A DNA stretch of 64,000 nucleotides from Sympetrum striolatum. Taxonomy: Eukaryota > Arthropoda > Insecta > Odonata > Libellulidae. Position 1 is the first letter of the stretch. Each line of letters opens with the position of its first letter. Below are positions 1-14,500 of this stretch, in pieces. The stretch covers positions 26,652,562-26,716,561 of the forward strand of contig OX388347.1 in NCBI GenBank assembly GCA_947579665.1, read 5' to 3'. The notes beneath the pieces are model-generated. The model had not been told where the DNA came from, ran no database searches, and worked only from the letters and a program-made list of their open reading frames with translations. The position numbers and the translations under genes were made by a program.

Positions 1-3000
1 GAAAATTATGTTTAATCCAATTAAAAGTATCTCATACATCATAAGCTAAACATTAGGAAAACATAAGGAAAACTTCAGGCTGGTCATAACGTTCCGTTCC
101 ATTTCCTCTAAATTAATTTCAAATTTGGTTTTCGTCAGAAAGAAAAACAAATTATACATTTCATTGATATTGCCTCCCATCGTTTTCTCTCTTAAAAAAA
201 TTGCAGAATTACAATCCGCAAATCGCGGATATTCGTGTAACTCTAACGCGGAGAGTCGGCATTGTGTGATTTATAACACGGCGAAATTGATTGCGGTCAG
301 GTAACCTTTAGCGGCAGTATAGAACGGGACTTACATAATCCCTGCTGTATTTTATTACAGAGCAAACTCCTCACATGAAATTTATAGCATCGGAGTCGCC
401 GGCGCCGGCACATGACAGTACCGAATCCATAGCCGCAAGGTCGATACTTAGAACCCGTTATCAAGGAAAGTTCTACTCAGCTGTTGATCGACTTTAAGAA
501 ATATAGAGACCCAAACGAAAACATGGATGGCCTTCAAGCATATGATCTCTACTAATCAAAAATCGTAGTGTGCACAGAAATCCAGAAAACGTTCCAGGAA
601 CTGATGCTCATGGAACGAAAGTAGTGAGACAACGGAAAATACGGCGAGAAGTCGCTCAAACCGGACGGTGGAGTCCAAAAATAATTTCATAGTTAAATGG
701 AGAGGAAAGCGGTTAGATTGCTTAGCGATTGACGTTTGTGAGGAAGAAGAAGATTTTTAGAATAAATTTCAAAGAGAAGCCACCTGAAAACACAGTAGTC
801 TTCCTTGAAAATTAATATTAGTCATCTTCTTAATGTATGCAATATTTACCGACTAAAATAGGGTCTCATTACGAAGGAAACCATGAACAAAGTTGACAAA
901 TATTGCTCATATAATTACATGTTTCACTAAAACTATACTTCGATATTAATATTTACATTTTACCCGCACTCAAATGCATCACAGAAATACCTAACCAATA
1001 GAAATCAAGAAATCTATCTATGAACTATATCTTCGCAATTACAAAAGCAGTTTAGGTATAATTTAAACGCATGTCGATAGCCACGTCAATATAATATAAT
1101 TTCAAGATCAAGCATTTGAATTTATAATAGAATTACTAAATTTGCGAGATTAAAAATCGTAGGCCTAAAAAAATACATCTGATTCGCTTTTCGCACCTCA
1201 ACGATGCACGAATTTCGAAGAATAAAAAAAAAACAAAGTATACCTGCCGCTCTTATGATCAATTGTAATTGAAATATGAACAAAAATATTTCAGTATTAT
1301 TTAAAGCAACAATTTTCAAACTTTTTGGTCAAGTTTCTTCTAAATAACAAATTTAAGTAGATAAATCACTCCGATTCCCTATTCATTATAATAAGTAATA
1401 AGTATTCTTTCATAAGTAATAAAACTAACATCCGGCAAGCAAGTTTAAAGACGGGTTAGTTTAGTAGAGAGTGAAAAACTGTACCAATATGAAAAAGACA
1501 AATTAACAAAACAATCATTTTTGGAATATTAAAACATCATTGTAAATAATTTCACAAAAATTTACCCCTTAAAGAGTCAGATATAATAGATACCCCTAGA
1601 AAAGAGACATAATATAAAAATATATTTCTGCATGCATGATTCCACATCACAGTATTCTGCGATCCCATATTGAAGACATCTCAAGATAAATGGTCCAACG
1701 ATATAGAGCTCTTACCTGTAAATATTTTGCACTTGAAAACCATGCTTGACTGTAACAGGAAAAGAATGAAACATGTAGAGCGCCCATACGGACAACCGGC
1801 GAGTGCCTGAGATGAGTTGATGAAATATTATTCATTTCGGTCGAAAAATGAACGGGAGACTTGCGGAGGACAGCCAAAGGTTTCGTTTTCCTCGGAAAGA
1901 TACAGAGCGCTGACCTTCAGAGAGCGGGCCGAGAAGCAGTGTTCAAGGTCGCAAAGATGCCGCGGCATCGCGGAAACGAAATCTCTCGGCGGTTTCAAGT
2001 GAGGCCAAGAGGTCGCCAATCCAAGCGTGAGTCATAAAGCGACGAGGGTTATGAAGCAATACCTCCTCTACGCTTCGTCTAAGACGCTTTCAAATCACCT
2101 CACGTGAGAGAGATCTCGCGTTCATCTCTGTTTACCACCGAAGGCGTTCCAAAGCTTTCCTAAACATTTGACCGGAAGTGCATATGTTTGCTGATAAATA
2201 ACCTCACGTCCTTTCGCATACCATCCAAAGTCATCGCATACTGAGCTTAATTTTGCTCTAACAATCCCTATTCTAATTTTAGGTCATACATTGACAATAT
2301 AGACATACATAGACAAGCTAATATTATGAAAAAAAAACATCCATAGGAAAAGTGAATGTTATAATTTACTAAGCATAAGCGAGATAAATTATTATAATCT
2401 TAGAGCCTAATATACCGCTGTACATGAATTATCAATAGTAAAAACAGCGAAAGACTTATTATAATAAAGAGCCGCGCAAGGTGGCCTCCTTCGGTTCGAA
2501 GGCTGTAGATCTCCCACCGCTTATATATATCCACAGAGAATCGACATTCACAATGAATTCAGATTGAAAACCACTTATCTACCATACGAAGGGTGGGGGA
2601 AGGAAGGATCATCTTTACGAAGTAATGAAGAGGCTTCGAAATTGCGGTTCATAATTAATCGAAGTATCATTACATTTCATTGGGGTTCAAGGTAAAATAA
2701 ACCATAACTTACAGCAAGGTTAATCAAATCTTCTCTTTGAATTTCTGGGAAGTGAGAGAATATTTTTAATTAAATACTCCTCAGCCTGAGAAACGAGTGA
2801 ATATGTTTGTACATTTTAAGTAAGGCGAAACTAAAAAATGCTAAGAGGCAATTTCAGATATTCAAAGCTTAGTATATTGAAATTCCTTGAGTGAAAGAGC
2901 GTGAAAACACGGATGTGAAGTCAACCTTCGATTTACGCTTTGCCACATTCGCTTAAATGCTCTTTGGACTTTTCCGACGTTACAGCAGTTTAAATATCTG

Positions 3001-3058
3001 CAAAACATCACATGTCTTAATATGGTTCACTTGTTAGGTGATACCCCAAATTACTCCT
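1..3058. other. Gene-free stretch, nothing recognised
   Basis: Short unsupported ORFs only. CpG dinucleotides are frequent (for example 200-450 and 1850-2160), unlike the right half of the window. No repeat boundaries, tRNA-like sequence or conserved coding pattern was seen. Confidence 0.5.
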
Positions 3059-3707
3059 TTAACCCTTAAAGGACCAAGGGAGGACTAAAAAATGTCCACC
3101 ACTTTTATTTTTCAATATTTTAAGAACTTAATCGTGTTATACAGTCTTATAATTTCATTACATTGTCAAATATAGGTTGTTAAAGATAACTACACGTTGA
3201 TGCATTTTTTACGTTTTTTAAGCAATGTAATGAGAGCGGAAATAGGCGGTGGACACAAAACGACCCTCCCTTGGTCCAACCTGCGACACATTTTTGAACC
3301 AAATGGAATCATATATTTTGACAAATAATTTTTAATTAATTTTAATAATTTAATTTATTTTTTTTTAATTATACATTGTTGATTTATAAGCATAACTAGC
3401 GGTGAATTACAAACTTATTTTCCGAATTAGAGAGTTATAGCCGGTACCATTGATAAGAAGCTTTATCATAACCTCGAATTTGATGAGTTCAAAAAAAAAT
3501 AAAAATTTAATTATTTTTATCACGGTAGTATGTACAATTTTTAGCAGCAAAAATCATTGTAAGAAGTTTTTAAAAATCCAAGAAGGCAATTGCTGCAGAG
3601 ATTTTATGTTTCATTATTAATTTATCGAAAAAAACGAAAGTGGACAATTTTTGACCCTCCCTTGGTCCACGGAGTAACCAAAAAAAGATTGGACCTCTAA
3701 GAGTTAA
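3059..3707. mobile_element. piggyBac-like MITE with TTAA target duplication
   Basis: A 649-bp element bounded by TTAA at 3059-3062 and 3704-3707. The ends are inverted repeats: CCCTTAAAGGACC at the left and, on the opposite strand, CTCTTAGAGGTCC at the right. Inside, a composite motif (GGACCAAGGGAGG, then TGTCCAC a few bases on) appears once on plus (3071-3100) and twice on minus (3248-3277 and 3640-3668). No coding capacity remains, so it is non-autonomous. TTAA duplication with C-rich ends is the mark of the piggyBac superfamily. Confidence 0.75.
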
Positions 3708-6700
3708 TAATAAATGTTAAAAAACAGTAAAATTCGATCACAAATCAACATTTTGGTCCTGTATCTCGTAAATACTCCGTTGGGAATCAACGAACAGATT
3801 AGCTCTCAATGAAAAAACAGCAGATTGATGTGAAAGCAGGAGAAAGTGGATAAAACAATACAATTAATACATGATGTTACAATGCAGTACTAATGAAAGG
3901 AAAAAATAACCCTTATGATCCATAAATATATGTGAAAGATTAATATAAAACAAACTACCTTATCAATTAGCTCAGGAGAAGGAATGAAAAAAAGGCTAGC
4001 GAATACGCTTTAGTCCTTTCTTTATTTCCCTACAATTTTCTTGGGCCTCAAGATTCTCCTGGGAAGATTTTTCCTGCCTGCTCCCGTTCTCAATGCTAAC
4101 TAATGTTTTTGAATGTCTATGTTTCTAAATTTAGGGATGGTCATTTTTTACAGTAATATATTGGCTGGGTGAGTCTCTTAAAGTTCCTTTATTTATTAGT
4201 GTAGAACTTTAATAATCTACGATCCCAAAATTTCCCGTGTCCATCGTGCAAATAATTGCATCTACCTTCACTTTCACGCTGCTAATTAATCGCACAGTAA
4301 TATTTTTGTGGACAAACCACTTCCTTCGATTAATCTGAAGTCTCAGGATACAAAAGTAAATCAATCACTGAATACATCAAGCCCTCCAAAAACGTTGCCT
4401 TCCTTTTGCCTTAGCGTTCCCCTAGAAGATGGCTCAGACAGCTTCCACGTAAATGCGGAATAGTTATCAGCTTTCGAGTAAATCGGCGAAGCTATTAAAG
4501 CAAACTTAAATTTTAAAGCGAACTATATTTCTCTAAGTAGAAGCATTTCCCCACATTTCAGAATATCCCACTTTATCGTCATGCCATTCTCGAATTTCAG
4601 AAAAATCTTGTCTCGCGGGCAGTATAATTAGAAGGATATTTTCTGATTATTCTCGGATACATTATTTTAGCCAATAAGATTTTTTATTTTCGCTGAATAT
4701 CACTTTTGTTCTCCGTAAGAAAATAATCTATCCACGAAATAGGAGGGATAGAAATTGAAGAAATACAAATTATTAAGGACATAAATGTGTAGCAAAACGT
4801 TTTTACAAACGCTTACGTTTTCGTTCACAGCTTTAATTTTACCTCAACGCTAGTCTAAGAAGCGTAGAGTGTGTAATTTTGCTCCCAAAAATAAAAACGC
4901 CATACATTAAAATCGGCGTATTCGTTACATAAAAAACTTATTCTCCATCTGAATTCATTCCGTCAGAGTACGCCTTTTTTACACCACTGTATAAAGTTGT
5001 TTTAACACTTCAAAGGTGAAGGAAATATTAACATAGAAATTTCAGTCTTCCAAGAATCTTCAATGAATATTGCTAAAATTAGACACCACAGTTAATATCG
5101 ACCCGACTTATGTTCTTATGATAAGCTCCAAATGTATACTCTTGCCAACAGTTTGGCAGCAATCCCTTTCTCGTAAATCATTGCAAAGTCAAAGCTTCAC
5201 CGAATATAAGGTGGATAAGATAGTGAATGATATAGAATGTGAAAGTGATAGAATGACGACTAAACGGTATAAAAAAGATGAATAAGAAGCAATGCTACGT
5301 TATTTACGAAAGGAACGTAGGCCGTAGAATATTTAACCTAAATTATTTAGCCAAACATTGAATTGTTAAACGTAAGGACGAAATTTGTGGCATGATTATG
5401 AAACTAATTTTATGAGAAAAAAGTCAAATCTCATCTTTCTTCTCTACAAAAAGGGAATCTTTTGAAGGAGTAAGCCACTCAGTGACGTGCGCCACGGATT
5501 TCAAGTAGACAAAGAAAATTCAACGGAATCATGGAACCTTTAACCTATCTCCAATTAATTATAGTCTTGAATATGATATTATGTTACAAAAAAATCTTGA
5601 AATAGGATTACGTAAATTTATAAAAAAACTCTCTTACCTTAAAAAAAATACTTTTTGCAGCATATAAATCACTGCCTTATTTGAACCAATCAGCATAGGA
5701 TATACAGAATTACGCAAGTATTACATCAGGGTAAAAGAAAGGAATTCAATGATTTTTCCTAAATAGTACTAGATGAATCGATATTCTTATACTGAAATAG
5801 TATCAGCTTCATAGTAGTACTAATCACAAATCTATTAAAGTAACATGCATACGAAATTAACATTAAGAAATGGGAAATCGACTTATTCTAAATTAATTAA
5901 TAACATTTGTATTCTTCCAAATCAAGTAACTATCAAAGTATCTGATACGTCATAAAAAAGATCAGAAATATCATAAAATGATTTCAATATCTCCTCATTT
6001 TGAGGGAAACGCTAACAGAGAGAAGCGCAGAGAAAAATGAGTAAATCTCAACCAAAAGAACCTACGGAGAAAAAAAAATTTCATCGTAAAGTGTTGCCTG
6101 GAATCTCAACTTGGACAGATTAGCTGCATGCTGGTTAAAGCCAAATCATTGCAAGGAAACGATCTCCGAGCACGAAAGGTTATCGCTCTCTGCCGCGATT
6201 CTATTTCTGAGAATTGCGAATCCGACAGAGGAAAGAGTTAATAATTCCCCTCAGGAAGGAGGATAAACTAAAGCAGATTGCAAATCACAGTCCCGGAGCA
6301 GGGTTCTCCGTTAAGCACGCGATGTGGGCGTATATCGAAAGAGGTTACAGCATGAGCTAGATAAGCCTCTTTATCTCGCAATGTTTGTTTTCTCCAGGTA
6401 TTGAGCGGAGATTTATACGCCTAAATATATTAGCGTTGTAAACGGAATCACATGTGAGAATCCCTTACAAAGGTTTAATCCCATTGCAGATAGTGGTGAG
6501 AAATATCAATGCTCGCTAAACATTACCGATCTCTAACTATTTCGACAAAATAAGCAGTTTTTACAGCAAGTAATCCATTAAAATCAGAACTAAAAAACAT
6601 AAAACTATTTTAAATAACACGTCTCATAATAAACCTGTCTTATTTCTACTTTCGAATAAGTCAACTGCTAACACCACGATTGTAAATACAATTCACACAA

Positions 6701-9700
6701 ATCATAAAAATGACAAAAAAATCTTTTTACAATGCAAAATGATGAAAACGAGAGTACTTCGGAATATCTCTATACTGATCATCTAGATGATAAATGTACG
6801 ATATAAAAGTATAGTAAAATACAAATAAAGTCTCCAGAAGTACAATGCTTGGTTTGTCACAAAAGTTTCTCAGAAAGGTTTCAAGCTTTTACTGCGGATT
6901 TACCAAGGCAATATGTATCAGGTTTTTAAAAAGTAATATTTGCTAGATTTTAATCTCAAAGATAAATCATAAGGAGATTCCAACGAGCGCATAGATTTTT
7001 TTTTATTCCCAAGATCACCTCAAATAATTATTATAATCTTATAATATTATTATTGATTATAATCTTACTACATAAGAATAAATGTATACTCTATTGAAAG
7101 ATCCATTCTTTATTCTTTTCTTTAATGGAAAATGTTGAATAATACATTGCTGCATAGAACAACAATTAAAGAGAGAGTTTTATAATATTATAATAGTTAC
7201 AGCTTAACCCAGAAGATTTGAATTTCAAGGTCTCCACCGTTGGCTGCCAAAATATCTAGAGATATACTTCAGAAATATCTGGAATGAAACTTACGAGGCA
7301 AGATGAGGAATGAGGCAAACAATAGGGACGCCAACCTATCATGAAAAAGGGAAGTCTATTTTGCCTACTGTATGTAAGGTATTCAACCTGAGGGCCGGTT
7401 GGTACCGCACCCGCTTTAACATTAGACCAACAGCTAGTAGGGAGGGGATGAGGCTTACAATGCAGGATGAGGAGTGAAGTCATTTTTGCCTTTGGTTCCC
7501 TCACCAAGGCGGAATGCAATAAGGGGAACGTGCCTACGAAAGTGAAACAGAATGACTTTGCAAGTAAGATTGTATTTGGTGTTCCATAAGGAGAGATCGT
7601 ATTCGGTGCATTTATTCATTCATACCTCAATAGCTTTAATATCATCACATACATGAATAAGAATGTGACAAAAGCAAATTAAAGATACATTATTCTCTCT
7701 CTTTTACCAAATGACAAATGAAAAATATTCTATTTATTGGAATATGTTTGGAGGTGGCCCACTCCACTAAGATTTATTTAAGGCTCCATTTCATATCGAC
7801 TATTGTCTCACTAATATAACTTTCATTCCTGGAACTTAGCAGAGAAGAATAGGAAAAGGGAGACTTTGATGGATGCTCTCAATATCCATGACAACAGAGA
7901 GAGAAACCGAAGCAAATTCACTTAAGCAAGCGATCTCTGGTTGCTGACCCCAAAATGACGCAAAACGTCCATCAGTGTGTCTTGACCCCTCTTCTCCGGT
8001 GATTTCCCTCTTCCTACACTCTCTCTTACGTGCCATTTACCTCGCTTTATGATTCTCTTTTATTTTTCGCAACCTTACGACTCTCACCATTAATCTCAGA
8101 CAGGTTATCTAACTTGATGGAATACATCTGTGGTGAATTTTTCTCTAAATTAAGAATAACATCCTACATCTTTCGTATCATTATTCTTCTTCTTGGATTT
8201 GCTAAAAAGAATAATTGTAATATTTTTGTAGTTGTTAAAACGTTTCAAAATTTGTGGTTGTCATTTTGATCTAGTCCTCGACGAAATTGTTATGAATAAT
8301 ATTTTTAATCGATTCATATATTTAGTTTAAGTCCTGTGAAAATCTTCCTTGAGGAAAGATTCACTAAAACACAGAGTCAATTTTTCGTTCCCTTCATTAT
8401 AGCTTCCTTTCAGACGTTTTAAGTTAATTGTCAAAATTTCAAGTAAAATAAAATTTGTGGAAAAGAAACAAATGTGGCCAAAAATTATTTTTGACGGATC
8501 GAATTCTAAGCTCTTGGCAGGAGACCTCTAGGAATTCGCCCCCGGCTTAATTGCAATAAAGTTTATATGAATACTCCAATTTTTCAGTACGCCCAAATCA
8601 AATAATATGCAAAAGTAAATGCATATAAATGGATATTGAAATGAATTGTCACAAAAATACAACGTATGAATGTGGAACGTAAGGGTGGATAAAACTTTCC
8701 ATCGAGTTCCTTCTTGGATAATTTAAAGTATTTAAAAATATATCAATTTAGTTATCCATATATGTGTGCCAATTTTAAATTATTTAAATGCCCTAAACTC
8801 AATTTCAATTTTAATAGGGTTTATAAAATGAAGAATTTTATGATGAAGAATAAAGTACTACATAAATACACGTATAAAGAAGAAAAGTTACTCATAAATA
8901 AATCCACATGACTAGTTTCATGCAACTATAAAAGAGATAATACTGAATCAAAAGCAACAAGGGCATAAATTAGTAAGAATTATCACGTATCAGTTCAGGT
9001 AGGTAGGATAATTTATGGAAAACTTTACAGAAAAGATATATGGAAAAGCTGCAGTTTAAGTGAAGCCACGTGAGAAAGTTGTGAACGTGATAGATGACAT
9101 CCCCGTGTAAGGACTTAATTACTGCACATTATCTTTTGGATGTATTCCATTCTCTGAGGCGGTAACATGGCGGATACCAATCTGAATTATGGCATGGGGA
9201 AAGTAGAGTGTGGTAAAGTTATATAATTCTCAATTAATCTGGAGCGTTAATGCGAGAGATATTTCTGATCGTTTTTGAAACAAACTAGCGACGCAGCTGA
9301 GTGCACGAAAAATACTCCGTTTGTCACTAAAATATAAATATTGATTCAATATGTGTCTGTCAGATCGAACGACATATTATGATGGTGAAACTAAAACATT
9401 GGATATTTAAGTAAGTCCACATTTAATTCAAATATTTCGATACCAAATGAGAGTATATAATATAATAATATATAGAATTTTTGTTAATTTTAATTCACCC
9501 GATAAGTCTGCTTCGTTATGCCTTGTTATGCTTTTGAAGCTAAGGATAAAAATACCTATTTTTCTAAATAAATCCTTCATAAACAATTCTTAAATAGGGC
9601 AAGTTTGTCTTCCATACAGAAAAAATATTATTGCTTGCATTATCACAGTACTTGCCTCCTCGAAATTCCATCTCCTGAATACGCTTTCATCGCCATTCTC

Positions 9701-9959
9701 CATCATTCCTCTCCCATGAGATTCTCCGACACAAAACCCTAACCGTCTTCAATTTGAAAGTTTAGAACCACTTAACAATGATACCGATAGGAGACTCGGA
9801 CGTCTGACTCAAATTATACGTCAGGCGGAAACTAATTACACAGCAACCAAGGCAGACATCCCATGCATCAGAGAAATCGTCGTATCCTTTCTAAATTCGC
9901 TTCATCCAGGCAATTCGAAAGCTTCTCTTCTTCCCATGTTCTTTGACCTTCGTTAAAAC
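3708..9959. other. Gene-free stretch, nothing recognised
   Basis: AT-rich spacer with scattered short ORFs lacking similarity. An internally similar pair of short purine-rich segments (near 7288-7315 and 7450-7480) lies inside the minus ORF 7256-7519. No splice-consistent exon series was found. Confidence 0.4.
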
Positions 9960-10330
9960 CATTTAGCGGGGTCGAGTGTCAAAGCAAGCCGGTTATCCCG
10001 AGCCAACGGTAAGGTTCACGATCCGAGGATTCGCAGCCGTTGGGCGCAGTCCCTCGACCTCCTATCCCATTCAAGAGACATCCTTGCGATTCTATTAATA
10101 GCGCTATGATTGAGGGCCCGCCTCTAAACGTGTGCCTCAAATGGCATACGCTACTTGCGTCACTCAAACCCCGGCTCCGTACTTGGGGTCCCGTGAGAAA
10201 TGATGATAGCCAAGCCGAGCATGCCCTTCATCTCCTTCCATAAAACCCTCAACAGGATGAAGGCAAAGAAGAGTGAGAAGAGTATCCCTATCGTCCGCCA
10301 CTTGCTCGCGGTGACCGACCACGAACGTGA
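9960..10330. other. GC- and CpG-rich island of unknown nature
   Basis: A roughly 370-bp stretch is clearly more GC- and CpG-rich than its surroundings. ORFs of 62-67 codons are open on both strands, as expected from composition alone, and neither translation resembles a family I know. It does not fold into a recognisable tRNA and I do not recognise it as rRNA. It may be a regulatory island or an exon I cannot recognise. Confidence 0.3.
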
Positions 10331-11379
10331 GTGTTGTTGCTAACTAACGATTAGCATTATTCTCATCTTCCCAAAGATGCTTTTATTAACTTTGTCGATA
10401 ATGACCATCGAGGATTCGATGTTCAACCAGCTGTGCTTCTTTAGCTGTTTTTCTCTAACTACCTTCTAGTGGGGTTGCTAACTCGGACTGACGTCCTATT
10501 GAACTTCATTGCTGAAATCTAATTACACGAATGGGTTACCATTCGGCCATTAATGTCTTAGTGGGAGTCTTCAGAATTAAAATCGCTTTACTAGTTGCTA
10601 GCCTTGTAAATTATGCCAACTTTTTTCTCTCCGATGAGTTCAACGATTATCACTTTAGCAGAAAGAATAAACAAACAAGTAAAGGATTAAAAGAATAGTC
10701 ATATTAACTCTTCATCGAACAAATATATTTTAAGTTGTCCATTTTAACGTCCGTTACACGATTAGCCTAATGATTAGAAGATTGGGAAGATTAGAGGAAG
10801 TCACTGGACCTTTATAAATGAGTGAGCTACTCATAGCATCCGTTATTAAGCAGTTATCATAGTCAATGAAACCGTAATATAACTCTACTTCAAACGATTA
10901 GAAATAAGGTTGTACGAGAAAAGAAATACATCATTTGTAAAGATTAGAAATTATATTACACTTCCTGACAAAATTCAACCAAGAAAATAATTAAAAAAGA
11001 TAACTCTACTCCCGCACATACTTCCACCATATTTTAAGGAGGTATAAAAGAAAGCAATACATATTAGTTTGCTACTTTAAATTCCGAATAACAATCGGAT
11101 GGATCCACGACGTGCATATTAATAAGGTGATGTATGAATACCTTACTCCATCGAAGAGACTTTCAAACCGTGCGGAACGTCGAAGGATCACAGGGACGTG
11201 AAGAGTTTGGTAGAGTCACGGTAGACCTAACGCTTACTACGCAACCACACTACAAGAATGTCAAAATTTCCTTCGGGAAGTTCCCTTTGGGATTTCCCTT
11301 AGATTCCGGATAAAGCTATGGGTAGACAGTTTGATTGAGTAGTATTGAACTTATTTGAGATTTCATAACAGGTCAAGTA
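10331..11379. other. Gene-free stretch, nothing recognised
   Basis: AT-rich spacer between the GC-rich island and a weak LINE-like fragment. No supported feature. Confidence 0.4.
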
Positions 11380-11571
11380 TTGACAAGTGTAATCACACAG
11401 GCTAACGGGGTGAAAGAAGATTTTGGATTCAATAGCAGTATTTTGTCTATGATAGATTCCCTAAGGTGGGATTCGCTTAAGAATGTAAGACTTAATATTC
11501 GACAGAAGCTAGTACAAAAATTCATCAATACAGTCTTCAATCAAGGGCATGATATAACAAAAATTATATAA
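11380..11571 (+). pseudogene. Possible LINE reverse-transcriptase tail fragment
   Basis: The 63-codon frame contains SILSMIDSLRWDSLKNVRL, which resembles the stretch after the thumb of many non-LTR reverse transcriptases (pattern: hydrophobic, LxWxxLxxxR). Nothing upstream or downstream extends the match. Weak call from memory of the family pattern; chance similarity is possible. Confidence 0.3.
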
Positions 11572-14500
11572 AATTAGAGAACAATAGCAGTTTTATTTTA
11601 CAGAATTGGTACAGTATAAATTACCACTTATGGTATGGTACGACTTGGTGGTATTGCATAAATCTAACTTTTTCATATAAATACGTGGTTGTTTGAGTTA
11701 TTAAAAAATTATTAGATATTAGATTTTTCGTAGACGAAATAAACAATATTCAATTACTAAATAAGCAATTACTTCAATTAGTAGTGCTCACGAACACCGA
11801 GAGAAAAAATAAGCTTTACAGGGTAGTATTTGCAAGGATGGATAGTTACTTCTGTTGTTTTTTCCGCTTAGCATTAGAGAAGCTAATAGAAATAAGAGTT
11901 AGATAATAATACTTTTTAAATCCCCTACCAGCGCCATTGGTGACTTGTAGCGTCAGTATGAAAATGTTTATAAACGTTTATAAATTTACTAGGCTACGTT
12001 ATAACTGCTGATCCCTTTCTCCTGTGCATCAATGTCCAGCACGAACAACACGATTCGCAATATTTCAGTTTTAAATTCGCAAAAGCAATAAATTGTAAGG
12101 GAGAATAAGGCCAAAAACTGCCCAAGTTACTAAGTATTGTAAACTAAAGAAGCAAATCCCTAAGACTACTTCCAACTGTACCTAAATAACGTGACGCGAT
12201 AGTCGGAGCGAGTTTCTTAAAGGAAGAACGTCCTTCGCGAAAGATGCACTCGAAATTTTAAATCGGCAGTGCTAATTAGGAACATAAAAGAGCTAAAAAA
12301 AAACTCCGTGTGCGTCACAAGGCAATGGACTTCCCATTGGGAAAATTTCTTCTCTCTACATCCTTCTATTTAGAGAAATAAAATAATCCATGCGCATATT
12401 ACAATAAGAGAATGTAATGTACGCTGTAGTCATGCACGACTTATGAAATGAACTTATGTCGTTCACACTACAATATCTCTATGGTATGCTCAATCGAGTA
12501 AAAAGCAGCAAAATGTCGGAGTTACGGGAAACAAACTTTACAATTTGAACTTAATTAATTCTATAAATCGAAATTTCGCCCTTGCATCCGCTTCGGTACA
12601 TTATTCGACTCATTTAGTCGTGGAATATCCGACCTGGAATTTAGTAAACGACTCGCTCCAAGAGGAGTCGTGCACCAATGGCAGTAGCTCGATTAGCAAA
12701 GAAGTACCAACGACCACTTCACTCGACCACGTGAGATCTAGAGTTAAGTGTACCGCATCTGAATTATAAATTTTGGATTTCCAAACGACAAATTTATAAA
12801 ATACTGGTTTCTCGTTCATATTCATTTACCTAAAGCTTATAAGCTTCGATACGGAGAGAAACGTTGGAAATAAATAATTCTACAGTTAAATATGAAATAT
12901 AAAAAGGCGCGTTTTTATTGAGAACGAACGATACTTGGTCGTATTACGTATAAATACTCCAATAACGTTTCGTTATCGTAATTAGTACTGTTTTATGTTT
13001 CCACCGAGCTACCGCTCCATCTGCAATATAAAAAATCCATAATAATAATAAATATCAGGGATTTGAAACATAAAAAAGCGAAAATAAAAAGATCCAGTCG
13101 TTAAATTTCATGAACTTGGAGCCCATCAGAAATGTAGAATATAGCACTAGATAAACATACAAGTTGGACATGAGAATTTCTTAGGAAGGCTAGAGGCGAT
13201 CCGTCTACTAGGACGATTGGATCACGAAGTGAGAATTAGAGAGATAGATACGAGGGCAAATCGATTAAGGATCACCTATTTCTGCGAACAGCATGCGATG
13301 ATATTAGGATGACTGAATGGTGATGCTCACGCATCGCTACAAATCACAATGCAGCTGACAACGTCCACAATGATGTAATTTGAGACGTGCTTCTATGAAA
13401 TGATAACTTCCAGATGAGGTAATCTCGTTGGGGAAGGATATTGGAAACGGTTTCCGCTGTGCTTCAATTTCCTCTTTCCTGTGGAATCCTTTGATCGGAA
13501 ATCTGTTCACATACAACAGTTCTCTTATCTGGAGCAAGTTTACTTGGGCAAGTATCGACATTTCAAACTATGAATCATCCATTACTTCCTTCTACCTGAC
13601 CTATCTTAGATTTATAGCTGGTGACGTTCGGATGGATGCTCAGGCTCTACTCGGCTTCCTAAATGATTAACCAACCAACTCTTTATCCTATATATCAGGC
13701 TTTTTCCGATTACCCCTATTACGTATTTGGCGACGGATTGCGTTGATGATCAGCATCGATGATAATTTCAAAAGATAACAAAATATTTTTAAATTTTCTT
13801 ATATTTTGATTATCATTATATTTTTTATTTTGTATAAATTCTAAAGAGAGATACTTTTTAATCAAAGTAATATCATGAGGTTACCTTCTTTTGGAGAAGA
13901 GGGATGCTAAAATCGACGCAAAATTTTACTGAAATCAGGTTTTATTTATCTGATATTGATTGAGTTAAATTTCAAACTTAACCTCAGATCGAAGACTACG
14001 TAAACAGGTCTTGGCATTTGGCAAAAAAATTAATTTAAATCTAAACATAGGTAATATCAAAACGTTTTGCGCGTCAGACGGTGAAAAATTCTACTTAATT
14101 TTTTTTCAAAAATAATACCGAATTTTTATCGCAGTATATATGAAAATGTTTTACAACTTTGAATACATCTTTAAATTGATAAGATACAACTCGCTCCTGG
14201 CGGCATTTTTAACGGCAGTTCCCTTCGTCAGCATCGTTAGCAACGGTTAGCGTACATTCCGTCAGGGACAGGATCACACGAGGGAGTCAATCAACTGTGG
14301 AGCGTTTTTGGGGGATGGAAAGCTTGATGAAGAGGGAGGATGCAAGGGAGGGTGAATTGAAAGCGGCATTACCTTATTCAGCAGCCTCTCCGTGACCACT
14401 TTGTTTCGCTTTAGGGCTAATCGGCGCGGCGGTGATAATCAGAGATGAAAAATGACCGTCCAAAGGCTTCGTCATGAGGCAATGGAACCGACGAGAGAAT

